In this document: positions 48,075-56,174 of the stretch, one piece after another | How the letters are laid out: the number at the start of each line of letters is the position of its first letter | Numbering within the stretch: position 1 is the first letter of the stretch | Assembly (NCBI GenBank): GCA_013201155.1 | Contig: CP053716.1 | Location: 558,001 to 622,000, forward strand | DNA: 64,000 nucleotides | Reading direction: 5' to 3' | Origin: Berryella wangjianweii | GTDB lineage: Bacteria > Actinomycetota > Coriobacteriia > Coriobacteriales > Eggerthellaceae | Notes under the pieces: model-generated | Databases searched by the model: none | What the model saw: only the letters and a program-made list of their open reading frames with translations | What the model was told of the DNA's origin: nothing | Translations under genes and position numbers: made by a program

Positions 48075-49832
48075 TTACTTCCCATGCTCTTCCTTGCGTC
48101 CACGCAACGCCCCGGCTCCCAGCAGCACCGCGCCTGACACAGCCATCAACCCTGCGTACAGCGCTGAATCGGCCGCACCTTCCCCTGTCTTGGGCATTGC
48201 TCGACCACTTGGCTTGTTGGGCGGGCCCTCAGGCGGATCGTTAGGCTTTTTAGGCTCGTCTTTCGGCGGGTTGTCCTTTGGCGTTGCCTCTATCTTGACG
48301 TTCTTCACCCTGAGGCTTGAGCCATCTACGGTTACGTTCTTATGGCTTTCTGCCGCGCTGATCAATCCGTTCTTATCCACATGGAAGCCGAACTCGCCGA
48401 ATCCATCGTAGCCCTCAGGGGCCTTCGTCTCCTTGAGAACGTAGTCCCCCTCATCGAGCCTCAGATCCTTGGCGCCGGCATCGCTGGTCCAGCTCGCAAC
48501 GACCTCTTCAGAACCCTTGCGAACGATCGCCAGCCCCGCTCCGGCAAGGGACTCGCCCTTCTCATCCACCTTGCTGACGGAAATCTTAGGCTTGTACCTG
48601 TTCACAAAGGACACAGGCTTAACGTAGACGCTCGGCAGCACATCATAGGAGACTGCGAAACCCGCAGAATCGAGCCTTGCGTAGTACGCATCCGCTTCTT
48701 CCACGGAATCGAAGATCATGAACTTATCGTCAGGATATCCTATATCGACGATCTTGACCTCGTCATTGGAGGCGATCAGGTCAGCATCCTCCCCTGTGGG
48801 CTTCCCTTCTCGAAGGAGATACCTTCTTATCGATTCGCGGTCTATCTTCCCTTCGTCCGGCGAGGTATAGACATCCTTCAATTTAGGGGAGAGCTCGGCG
48901 AACGTCGGAACGTCATCCTGCAGAAAATGCTTCTTGTAAGCCTTTCTCAGGGATTCCAAGTCTGACATCAGCTGGCCGTCCTCGTTGTACCCATTGTCAG
49001 TCACCCTTTGGGACCATGGGCGCCATAGCGACTTCGACACTGAGTTGATGGTTCCGTCCGCATTGACGTCCTTGTGCGTGAACAGCGGTCTTTGCACAGC
49101 CGCTGCCCTATAGGTTACGGCAGGATGCTGATGTAGGTTAAAGAGTTCGGAATATTTGAAATCGCTGAAATAGAAGTCGAGCAGACACTGGCAGCCGTCG
49201 TCGTAGGAGCCGGCTCCCCCACCTTCATTGAAGCAGCGCCACGCGATGGTGTCCTCTGGCCAGCCACGCCTATCGAAGTCGTAACCGAGCTCTCCGGTAT
49301 AAAAGCTTGCCTGTGCGGTCTGAATATGATCGGAAGACGTCATTCCTCCCCAATCGTATTTTATGGCGTGATTCAATATGGCAGGCCCATCACCTGGATG
49401 ATTGTCCAGCAAATAGGTAAGCCTCTCGTCATAGGCGTCGTCCGGGCTGAAGGCCACAACCTCCCACTCCGCTTCCTTTCCCTGCTTGAACCCGCCCTTT
49501 TTGATTGAGCTGAGCTGAGTGGAGTCAGCGAACTTGCCGATGCCGTATTTCTCCTCCTCGCCCTCTGGAATCTCACTGAGTATGAAGGGGACGAAAAGCC
49601 TGGGCACCCTCGTCCTGTCGGGGGCATTGGTCATGTCAAGCGTTTTCTCGAACCGGAACTGCCTGATCAGCTCGGAGCCGACTTCCACATTATTGGAAGA
49701 CGCGCTAGCATGGGCAGGAACTGGGTTCAGGATCAGACTCAACCCCATCAAAGCCGCCACCATGGCAGGGAGCGCTTTTCTCTTGACTGGACTACTTGAC
49801 AATTCGGTCTCCTCTATTCGCGCGTATTTCAT
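48075..49832 (-). CDS. Sortase-anchored surface protein with Cna-B/SpaA-like domain
   Basis: A 585-residue secreted protein. The signal peptide is KRKALPAMVAALMGLSLILN ending near AHA (about residue 42). A large N-terminal region of about 350 residues resembles nothing I recognise. A Cna-B/SpaA-like beta domain follows (ISVSKVDEKGESLAGAGLAI...YVLKETKAPEGYDG), then a Pro/Lys-rich wall-spanning stretch and the sorting signal MPKTG (residues about 555-559, Met in place of Leu), a membrane span and the tail RKEEHGK. The gene is visibly richer in A/T than its neighbours and has an A/T-rich promoter, both signs of transfer. No sortase gene is in the window. It may be an adhesin. Confidence 0.85.
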   Translation of the reverse strand: MKYARIEETELSSSPVKRKALPAMVAALMGLSLILNPVPAHASASSNNVEVGSELIRQFRFEKTLDMTNAPDRTRVPRLFVPFILSEIPEGEEEKYGIGKFADSTQLSSIKKGGFKQGKEAEWEVVAFSPDDAYDERLTYLLDNHPGDGPAILNHAIKYDWGGMTSSDHIQTAQASFYTGELGYDFDRRGWPEDTIAWRCFNEGGGAGSYDDGCQCLLDFYFSDFKYSELFNLHQHPAVTYRAAAVQRPLFTHKDVNADGTINSVSKSLWRPWSQRVTDNGYNEDGQLMSDLESLRKAYKKHFLQDDVPTFAELSPKLKDVYTSPDEGKIDRESIRRYLLREGKPTGEDADLIASNDEVKIVDIGYPDDKFMIFDSVEEADAYYARLDSAGFAVSYDVLPSVYVKPVSFVNRYKPKISVSKVDEKGESLAGAGLAIVRKGSEEVVASWTSDAGAKDLRLDEGDYVLKETKAPEGYDGFGEFGFHVDKNGLISAAESHKNVTVDGSSLRVKNVKIEATPKDNPPKDEPKKPNDPPEGPPNKPSGRAMPKTGEGAADSALYAGLMAVSGAVLLGAGALRGRKEEHGK

Positions 49833-49857
49833 TAGTGAATCCGTATAGGAATCTGTT

Positions 49858-49885
49858 ATTATAAATTTTATTTATAATAAATCAA
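49858..49885 (-). promoter_or_regulatory. Promoter of the surface protein gene
   Basis: On the minus strand: TTGATT (49885-49880), 16-bp spacer, perfect TATAAT (49863-49858), 25 bases before the ATG. The leader is very short and lacks a clear Shine-Dalgarno sequence. Confidence 0.7.
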
Positions 49886-50333
49886 TAGATATTTCTTAGA
49901 GCAGAGCTGATGCGCCTCGGTCAGGGGCTCGGTCCGATGCCAAGGCCCCACTCACCCGCCCGATATCGCATCCGCGATCGCTAACGCCACTTCGCCATCC
50001 TTGACAGCCGCACCTTCCGCAACCAAGCGCTCATCAGCCGCGAGGGCAGCGGATGCGCAAGCACTCCCCTTCGCATGATCCCGCCGGGTGATCTTGCTGG
50101 AATCAGCCGACGGCGAAAACCAGGTTGCGCAAAGGAAAGGCCTGCGGAGCCTGGCCCTGAAGCCAAGGCAAACCCCTCCGTGTCCATCGCGTAACCTTCT
50201 CGCATCGCTTTAATAAGTAAAAACTTATCATAGAAAAATATGTTACGATACCATGAGTGGACGACTCCGATGCAGGCGGATGCAGGCAGAGTCGGCCACA
50301 CGCAGGAAAGCCACTATCGCAAGGAGGCGCAGC
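49886..50333. other. Intergenic stretch with inverted repeat before csbD-like gene
   Basis: No gene is supported. ATAAGT-AAAA-ACTTAT (50213-50228) is a perfect 6-bp inverted repeat in an A/T-rich patch about 105 bases before the csbD-like ATG. It may be an operator or part of the stress promoter. A small minus-strand frame within 49981-50200 lacks convincing features. Confidence 0.4.
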
Positions 50334-50570
50334 ATGACTGACAACGGAATGTTTGACAAAGTGGCAGGAACCGCCAAGGAAGTTGCGGGCAAGGTGACCG
50401 GCGATGCCGCCCTGGAGAACGAGGGCAAGCTTGAGCAGGTCGAAGGCAAGGTCAAGGAAGTTGCCGCCGATGCCGCGAAGGCTGCCGAGGGGCTGCTTGA
50501 CGACGCGAAGGACCTGGCCGAAGGTGTGGCCGAGCGCGTGAAGGACGCCCTGGACAAGGACGGCGAATAG
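50334..50570 (+). CDS. CsbD-like small stress protein
   Basis: A 78-residue, highly charged helical protein (MTDNGMFDKVAGTAKEVAGK, ENEGKLEQVEGKVKEV) that matches the CsbD family of general-stress proteins of unknown mechanism. AAGGAGG lies five bases before the ATG, which is a better start than the in-frame ATG at 50253. It is monocistronic between an A/T-rich upstream region and a strong terminator. Confidence 0.85.
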   Translation: MTDNGMFDKVAGTAKEVAGKVTGDAALENEGKLEQVEGKVKEVAADAAKAAEGLLDDAKDLAEGVAERVKDALDKDGE

Positions 50571-50609
50571 CGCGGGAAGCCAGCCGTACCGGCCACGTCT
50601 TCTACCATG

Positions 50610-50646
50610 AAGGGGGGCCGACCCAGTCGGGTCGGCCCCCCTTTCT
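50610..50646 (+). terminator. Rho-independent terminator of the csbD-like gene
   Basis: A 15-bp perfect stem (50610-50624 with 50629-50643, loop AGTC) is followed by T residues. It is the strongest terminator in the window. Confidence 0.9.
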
Positions 50647-50958
50647 CATGCTCTCATGCCTAGCAGATTGCACGGGCACAGGCGCAGCGCTGCGGCAGCG
50701 CATCGGCCCATCGGCACGCCGCCGCATCGACGGGCCCGCGGCATGTCGATGCGACGGCCCAACGACAGCGCGGCAATCCACCGGAACGCCGTCGCGGCAG
50801 CCCATCGACACCTCAACCCAGCGCTGCAGCGTCATGCCGGCCGCAAGGTATCGGCGCCTCTACGTCACGTTCACATCGCCGCATTAGACTCACTCGCAGA
50901 AACACATCATGCGCGCAGCATCTGACACAGAGCAGCGCCACGGCAACGAGGAGGCCCC
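50647..50958. other. Intergenic stretch without a recognisable gene
   Basis: Short frames exist in several phases but none has a binding site or resemblance. No RNA gene is seen. Confidence 0.5.
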
Positions 50959-51390
50959 GTGAACGCCCGCACCCCCGCCGCCGTCAACACGCTTGACGAC
51001 GCCGAACTGTACCGCGTGGCCTGCAAGGCGGCCCTGGCCCTGCCCCACGCCGAGATGTACGACTTCGCGCGCGGCTGGGAAGCCGCCCGCGTGCACGGCA
51101 AATGGTTCATGCTGGCCACCGTGCGCGACGAAACCCGCCTGGTGAGCATGAAGGCGCACCCTGACGACGTCCAGGCCCTGACCCACGAGTTCGCCGCCGT
51201 GCAGCCGGGCTATCACCTGAACAAGCGCCATTGGATAACCGTGCTGCCGAACGCCGATGCCGACGAGCGCCTGGTAACCGCGCTGGTGCTGGAATCGTAC
51301 CTGGCCGTGGTAGCCAAGCTGCCGAAGCGCGACCGCCCCGCCGACCTCGGCGCCTTCGCGAGCAGCCTGCGTGCCGAGCTGCTGGAATAA
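50959..51390 (+). CDS. MmcQ/YjbR family protein
   Basis: A 143-residue single-domain protein with the family features: an N-terminal helix ending ALALPHAEMYDF, the strand-rich centre GKWFMLATVRDETRLVSMKAHPDD, and the conserved PGYHLNKRHWITVLP. The fold is a double-wing or CyaY-like domain, sometimes annotated as DNA-binding; the molecular role is not established. GTG at 50959 follows GAGGAGG. It converges with the OsmC-fold gene. Confidence 0.83.
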   Translation: MNARTPAAVNTLDDAELYRVACKAALALPHAEMYDFARGWEAARVHGKWFMLATVRDETRLVSMKAHPDDVQALTHEFAAVQPGYHLNKRHWITVLPNADADERLVTALVLESYLAVVAKLPKRDRPADLGAFASSLRAELLE

Positions 51391-51518
51391 GCCGCTGCGG
51401 GCCATCGGGCCCATCGGCGGCGAACTCCTGGGAAGCCGAGCGCGTCAAGCGCCACGGCAGGGGCGGCGGCGCGGCGCGCCGAGCCCACCCGACGACTCCG
51501 GCCCAATCACCGGACAGC

Positions 51519-52004
51519 CTACTGAGCGAAGGTGAAGCGGCAGCGAATTCCCAACGGCTCGCGCAGGCTCTGGTACAGCACGGCGCGCCCGAGCGCACGG
51601 TCGATCACCGCGCGGGCCTCATCCTCAGGCAGAAACGTGAACAGGTACACGTCCACCTGCACCGCCTCGATCACGGGAACGCCCTCGATGCCGCACACGC
51701 CCAGAGCCGCAAGGGGGTTTCCCACCGTCACGTGGGCGCGGCCCTCCACGTCCATCAGCTCCTCGCCCTCGCGCGCGAACTCCCGGCCGATCACCAGCAG
51801 CACCTCCGACAGCAGACCCGCCACGAACTCGTCCACCGCGCTGAAGCGCTCGTCCATCACATCGAAGCTCATGGCGCGTTCCACGCGCCGCATGCCCGCC
51901 CCGTTGTACACCTTCACGGCCCCCTCGGCGCACACCGCGCGATACGAGGCACGATAGCGCTGCGACTCCTCGGGACCGGCCGCGTCATTGCGCCGGCTAG
52001 CCAC
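51519..52004 (-). CDS. OsmC-fold protein lacking the peroxidatic cysteine motif
   Basis: A 161-residue protein that I place in the OsmC/Ohr-like fold. The evidence is an N-terminal strand YRAVCAEGAVKVYNGAG, the central helix FVAGLLSEVLLVIGREFARE, and a C-terminal half with GIEGVPVIEAVQVDVYLF followed by a helix and RCRFTFAQ. The usual second Cys in the (N/D)CPV motif is replaced by the segment GRAVLYQSL, so peroxide reduction by the classical mechanism is unlikely. GTG at 52004 overlaps the MetE-like gene by eight bases, with GGAGGAG upstream, so it is the last gene of the four-gene operon. The fold call is moderate; the function is unknown. Confidence 0.55.
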   Translation of the reverse strand: MASRRNDAAGPEESQRYRASYRAVCAEGAVKVYNGAGMRRVERAMSFDVMDERFSAVDEFVAGLLSEVLLVIGREFAREGEELMDVEGRAHVTVGNPLAALGVCGIEGVPVIEAVQVDVYLFTFLPEDEARAVIDRALGRAVLYQSLREPLGIRCRFTFAQ

Positions 52005-53169
52005 AGAACTCCTCCCGCAGCAGCGCAGCCGCCCGCACCATGTTGCCCACCTTGCGCTCGATCGCAGGGTAGGCGTTCACCGGGCGGCTTGAGAACGTGG
52101 CGAAGCCGCAGTCGGGGTTCAGCGCCACCCGGCCGGCCCCCAAAGCCTCGGCGGCCATGCGGCCCGCAGCCACCATGCCCTCCACCGGCTCGGTCTCATC
52201 GGCGCGGGGGTTCATCACCCCCAGACCCAGCGCGAACCTCCCTTGTATGCGCGGGTCGGCCAGGAAGGCGCTCAGCTCGCCGGCGCGCGGCGTGCTGAAC
52301 TCAAGCGCCAGCATCTGCGGGCGGGCGCGGGCGAACAGGTCGATCAGCGGCGTGTAGGGGCCCGTCAGCAGAATCTCCTCGTTGCGACTCCAATTGCCCC
52401 TGCACACGTGCACGCATGACATGCTGCGCGCGGGGTCCACGAAGCCCACCGCGCGTTCGATCAGATGCCCCGCGAACTCAAGCTCTTCGGTGGGGTCCTT
52501 GCGCTGCGACAGCGCCGCGCACATGAAGGTGCGCGTCTTGCCCTCGGTGAACACCACCTCGGTCAGCACCGGCTCGTCGAACTGGATGATGTCCGCACCC
52601 GCCGCCTGCAGCGCCTCCACCTCCTGCCGGTACACATCCAGCACCGCCTCGCCCAGATCCTCCTTCGTGGCATAGCCGCGCGTGCTCACTCCCGGCAACC
52701 ACATGCTGCGCGTCACCAGGTATGGGCCGGGCAGCGTCACCTTCACCGGCCGCGTGGTGCAGCGCTTCATCATGCGCAGCTCGTCCAGGGCGATGCCCTC
52801 GCGATACGCCAGCGAGCCCGTGCAGATCGCGTTCCTGATCGACACCGCAGGCACGTCCAGGATGTCCAGCATCTCGTCGAAGGCCTGCTTGTCCTCGATG
52901 TAGTCCATCATCTCGGCCATGCTCATCTGCGTGACCCCGCCCAGCTTGTCCGAGATGAACGACACGTAGTTGTCCCGCCCCAGCTCGCCGGATACGATCA
53001 CGTCCAGACCCAGGCTCTCCTGAAAGGCGATCACCTCGGCGGTCTGACGCTCTACCAGCTCGTCGTAGGCCGCCTGCTCCATCCTCCCTGCCGAAACGAG
53101 GCGCCGAGCCCTCATGAGCTCGGCGCTTCGCGGCATGGAGCCCATCAGCGATGTGAAGAACCGCTCCAT
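51997..53169 (-). CDS. MetE/UROD-like zinc-dependent methyltransferase family protein
   Basis: A 390-residue single-barrel protein like the C-terminal half of cobalamin-independent methionine synthase and of archaeal-type MetE or epoxyalkane:CoM transferases. Zinc ligands can be proposed as His and Cys in SCVHVCRGNW and Cys in LNPDCGFATF. GADIIQFDEPVLTE is a typical barrel strand. It lacks the N-terminal half of full-length MetE (about 750 residues), so folate binding is uncertain. Since metF-metH already make methionine, a different thiol or methyl donor is plausible. The ATG at 53169 follows GAGGT. The gene lies 35 bases after the PhnD-like gene and overlaps the OsmC-fold gene. Confidence 0.8.
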   Translation of the reverse strand: MERFFTSLMGSMPRSAELMRARRLVSAGRMEQAAYDELVERQTAEVIAFQESLGLDVIVSGELGRDNYVSFISDKLGGVTQMSMAEMMDYIEDKQAFDEMLDILDVPAVSIRNAICTGSLAYREGIALDELRMMKRCTTRPVKVTLPGPYLVTRSMWLPGVSTRGYATKEDLGEAVLDVYRQEVEALQAAGADIIQFDEPVLTEVVFTEGKTRTFMCAALSQRKDPTEELEFAGHLIERAVGFVDPARSMSCVHVCRGNWSRNEEILLTGPYTPLIDLFARARPQMLALEFSTPRAGELSAFLADPRIQGRFALGLGVMNPRADETEPVEGMVAAGRMAAEALGAGRVALNPDCGFATFSSRPVNAYPAIERKVGNMVRAAALLREEFCG

Positions 53170-53204
53170 TGCCAAACCTCGATTCATCTACGCACGACGC
53201 AGGG

Positions 53205-54035
53205 CTACTCCCTGCCCGCGTTGAACTGGTCCAGGAATCCCAGCAGCTCGTTGGCCGCCGTGATCTGCTCGTAGCCCGACGTGCGGCCGGGCACCCACTG
53301 GGTCAGGCCCTCCATGTCCATGATGTCCTTGTGGGCAGGATTCGCGTAGTCCATGTCCAGCAGCACCTGCGTAAAGGCGCCCAGCGCCTCGTCGTCCACC
53401 TGATCGTGGGCCGTGAACAGGCAGTGGTCGAAGGCCGGCGTGGTGGCCAGCACGCGCACCGCGTTCTGGTCCACCGTGCCGTCAGCCAGCCAGGCGCGGA
53501 AGTTGGCCTCCAGCGCGAAGGTGGCGTCCACCTCGCCCGCCACCATGGCCAGCATGGCGTCCTTCTCACCTCCCACGTGATCGCCGTGCAGGCCCACGCC
53601 GACATCGAAGCGCACCTCAGTGAAATCGCGCGCGGCGTCCAGCCCGGCCTCGTGCAGGAACCGCAGCGGGATCAGACGAGCCTGCGGGCTGTCGATGGCG
53701 CCCACGCCCACGCGGCGGCCCTTCAGGTCGTCCAGCGTCTCGATGCCGGAATCGGCGCGCACCACCAGCACCGTGTGCAGGTCCTGATCGGTATCGCGCA
53801 TGCAGCCGAACTTCTCGGAGCCGCCGAAGCGCAGATGCGCGTCGAGGTGCGCAAGCGGCGAATTCCACGCCACGTCGATCTGGCGGGCCGCAAGCGCATC
53901 CACCTGCAGCTTGTAGTCCTTGAAGAACGCCGGCTCGATGGGCGCGCCGGCCTCCTTGCAGTAGTCGGCGATCATTCCCCAGATTACGGTCACCTTGGGG
54001 TCGTAGATCACGGCCCCTACCTTCAGTGCGGTCAT
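53205..54035 (-). CDS. PhnD-like substrate-binding-fold protein without signal peptide
   Basis: A 276-residue protein of the PhnD/SsuA/transferrin-like binding family. It has the N-terminal strand LKVGAVIYDPKVTVIWGM, the ligand-pocket segment QIDVAWNSPLAHL, DDLKGRRVGVGAIDSPQA and GEVDATFALEANF. The family normally binds phosphonates or oxyanions for an ABC importer. Here translation starts directly at the first strand: the ATG at 54035 has AAAGGAG before it, no export signal is present, and no permease or ATPase is nearby. A cytoplasmic enzyme or sensor role, as with MqnA/MqnD or THI5-type relatives of this fold, is inference. It is the second gene of the operon. Confidence 0.82.
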   Translation of the reverse strand: MTALKVGAVIYDPKVTVIWGMIADYCKEAGAPIEPAFFKDYKLQVDALAARQIDVAWNSPLAHLDAHLRFGGSEKFGCMRDTDQDLHTVLVVRADSGIETLDDLKGRRVGVGAIDSPQARLIPLRFLHEAGLDAARDFTEVRFDVGVGLHGDHVGGEKDAMLAMVAGEVDATFALEANFRAWLADGTVDQNAVRVLATTPAFDHCLFTAHDQVDDEALGAFTQVLLDMDYANPAHKDIMDMEGLTQWVPGRTSGYEQITAANELLGFLDQFNAGRE

Positions 54036-54060
54036 GCGACGGCTCCTTTCTTTGCTTATG

Positions 54061-55191
54061 CTACAGAAGCGGCAGGCCGGCCAGGGCCTTGCCCAGCCAC
54101 ACGTGCAGGACGTCCACGCTGGGCGCCATGATCTGGCTGGCGAAGGAGTCGCGCAGCAGGCGCTCGGTGGCCGTGGCGCCGTTGTAGCCCTTGCCGCCGA
54201 CCACGCGCATGGCGATGCGCGAGGCCTCGATGGCGTTCTCGGAGGCGTTGATGCGCGCGGCAAGCACCTTCGCCAGGCAGTCGGGCTCGCCGGCCATCAG
54301 CGAACGCGCGGCCTCGACGGTGAGGGCGCGGGCGTTCTGGGCCTTGATGTACAGGTCGGACAGGTGCAGCTGCACCGTCTCGATCTGGGCAAGCGACTGG
54401 CCGTTGGGGTACACGCGGCTCTTGGCGTGCTCGACGGCGATGGCGCACTGCTGCTCGGCGGCGCCGGTGTACACGGCGGCCAGACCCAGAATGAAGGGCA
54501 AGGCCACCTGCTCGAACACCTGCGACACGCCCTCGCCCTCGGCGCCGATGCGCAGGCGCTCGGGAACCACCACGTTGTCAAGCGCGATGGGGCACGAGGC
54601 GTTGCCGCGCATGCCCAGGCCATGCCAGTCGGCCTGCTTGAACGCCACGCCCTCGGCGTCAGCGGGAACCACCCAGTTGGTGATGCCCTCCGAACCGTCG
54701 GAGGTATGCGACAGCACCAGGTAGTAGTTCGCGTAGCCGGCCATGGTGACCATCGACTTCATGCCGTTCAGGCGCACGCCGCCCTCCACCTTCTCGGCGG
54801 TGGTGTCGGAGATGTAGAAGTGCGTGCCGGTGCCGAACTCGGAATAGGCCAGGGCCATCACCTTGCCGTGGTTGACCACCTCGTCGATGACGAACGAGCG
54901 CAGCTCGTCGCCGGCGCGCTCGAGCACGGTGTGCAGGGCCACGTTGTGCATCATGTAGGACAGGCCGACCGTCGGACAGCTCTCGGCGAAGGCCATGCAG
55001 GTTTCCTGATGCTCGTTGAGCGTCAGACCCAAGCCGCCGTCCTGCTGGGGAATCAGCAGCTTGGTGTACCCGGCTTCGACGATCTTGTCGAACAGCGCGG
55101 CGGGAAAGGCGGCCTGACGATCGATGTCGGCCGCCAGGGGGGTGATGTGCTCCTCGGCGAATGCCTTTGCCTTGTCGTAGAACGTGGTCAT
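54061..55191 (-). CDS. Acyl-CoA dehydrogenase-family flavoprotein lacking the usual catalytic glutamate motif
   Basis: A 376-residue member of the acyl-CoA dehydrogenase superfamily: an N-terminal helical domain (EEHITPLAADIDRQAAFP), a middle beta domain (ALAYSEFGTGTHF, VRLNGMKSMVTMAG, GLGMRGNASCPIALDNV) and a C-terminal FAD-binding helical domain (MRVVGGKGYNGATATERLLRD). The usual C-terminal base motif (YEGTxxI) is replaced by IMAPSVDVLHVWLGKALAG, so this may be a non-canonical dehydrogenase or a flavin monooxygenase-like branch. GAGGAGA precedes the ATG at 55191. It is the first gene of a four-gene operon with a strong promoter and long leader. Confidence 0.85.
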   Translation of the reverse strand: MTTFYDKAKAFAEEHITPLAADIDRQAAFPAALFDKIVEAGYTKLLIPQQDGGLGLTLNEHQETCMAFAESCPTVGLSYMMHNVALHTVLERAGDELRSFVIDEVVNHGKVMALAYSEFGTGTHFYISDTTAEKVEGGVRLNGMKSMVTMAGYANYYLVLSHTSDGSEGITNWVVPADAEGVAFKQADWHGLGMRGNASCPIALDNVVVPERLRIGAEGEGVSQVFEQVALPFILGLAAVYTGAAEQQCAIAVEHAKSRVYPNGQSLAQIETVQLHLSDLYIKAQNARALTVEAARSLMAGEPDCLAKVLAARINASENAIEASRIAMRVVGGKGYNGATATERLLRDSFASQIMAPSVDVLHVWLGKALAGLPLL

Positions 55192-55379
55192 CGCGATCTC
55201 CTCAGTCGTTGCGGTGATACGAATGGGCATAGGTCCGCAGCCACCCAGGCCGGCGACGCGCGCCGGGAGGCAGAAGTATGGGGCTGTGGGGCAGAAAGGC
55301 GCTGCACACGCGCCTGATCAGGCGCGAATGCGAATGCAGAGGCCGGGCAGGAGGCAGAATGCTGCCCGGACTGCGGCCG

Positions 55380-55409
55380 ATTATAGGCGACGCGTACGTG
55401 AGCGTACAA
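55380..55409 (-). promoter_or_regulatory. Promoter and direct repeats of the flavoprotein-PhnD-MetE-OsmC operon
   Basis: On the minus strand: TTGTAC (55409-55404), 18-bp spacer, perfect TATAAT (55385-55380). The spacer and -35 contain the direct repeat GCGTAC-N4-GCGTAC (plus-strand reading), a possible operator. Predicted transcription starts near 55373, giving a leader of about 180 nt with two strong hairpins. Confidence 0.7.
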
Positions 55410-55549
55410 AACCGCTGGGCAACACGTTGGCACGTTTCGGTTGACGGATGCCGGGCCCCTGCGGAGCCCAGCGAGCCGCCTGCGGCAAGGACAGGCGGGC
55501 GGGACGCCGCATCGGCTAAGCTGAGAGAGCCGCGAAAGGAGGGACGCAC

Positions 55550-56128
55550 ATGAACCGTGCGCTGATAATCGTGGATATGCAGCCCACCTTCTGCGAGGAG
55601 GGCGAGCTTCCCGTCCAGGGAGGGAACCTGATAGCCGCACGCATCGCCGCCTTCGCGCGCGCTCAGAGCCCGCGCTACCGCGCCGTGATCACCACGCAGG
55701 ACTGGCACATCGACCCCGGTCGGCACTTCAGCGACGCGCCCGACTTCATCGACACCTGGCCCGCCCATGGCGTGGCCGGCAGCCCGAACGCCAAGCTGCA
55801 TCCCCTCATCGACGCGCTGCCGATAGACGCGCGCCTGCGCAAAGGGGCCTTCGAGGCCGCCTACTCGGGGTTCGAGGCACGCGACCGCGAGGGGCGCGCG
55901 CTGGAGACGCTCCTGCGCCGCGGAGGCATCGAGTGCCTGGACGTGGTGGGCCTGGCCGAATCGCACTGCGTGCTGCATACCGCGCTGGACGCCGTGCGAA
56001 ACGGGTGGCCCGTGCGCGTGCTGACCGACCTCACCGCACCGGTCAGCCCGGCTTTGGGCGAGGCGGCGCGCGCCCGCATGGCAGACGCCGGCGTGGTTCT
56101 GCTGACCAGCGCCCAGGCCTTCGAATAG
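55550..56128 (+). CDS. pncA: Nicotinamidase / isochorismatase-family amidase
   Basis: A 192-residue cysteine hydrolase. The catalytic triad is Asp9 (IIVDMQPTF), Lys98 (LRKGAFE) and Cys140 (ESHCVLHTA). The metal ligands of nicotinamidase fit Asp51 and His53 (TQDWH) and a later His, which favours nicotinamidase (nicotinamide to nicotinate, NAD salvage) over isochorismatase. GAAAGGAGG precedes the ATG. It is divergent from the flavoprotein operon; 55410-55549 shows no other gene. Confidence 0.83.
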   Translation: MNRALIIVDMQPTFCEEGELPVQGGNLIAARIAAFARAQSPRYRAVITTQDWHIDPGRHFSDAPDFIDTWPAHGVAGSPNAKLHPLIDALPIDARLRKGAFEAAYSGFEARDREGRALETLLRRGGIECLDVVGLAESHCVLHTALDAVRNGWPVRVLTDLTAPVSPALGEAARARMADAGVVLLTSAQAFE

Positions 56129-56174
56129 CGCGCGACGCTGCCCATACAGGGCCTTTCGCAAGCCCTCCATCAGG

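Noticed and set aside
47375-50000. Integrated element with att sites at tRNA-Gly(TCC)
   Set aside because: No integrase gene and no repeat of the tRNA 3' end were found downstream, so transfer is suggested only by composition.
49981-50301. Small minus-strand gene before the csbD-like gene
   Set aside because: Arg-rich product without motif, weak start context, and it crosses the inverted repeat and likely promoter of the csbD-like gene.
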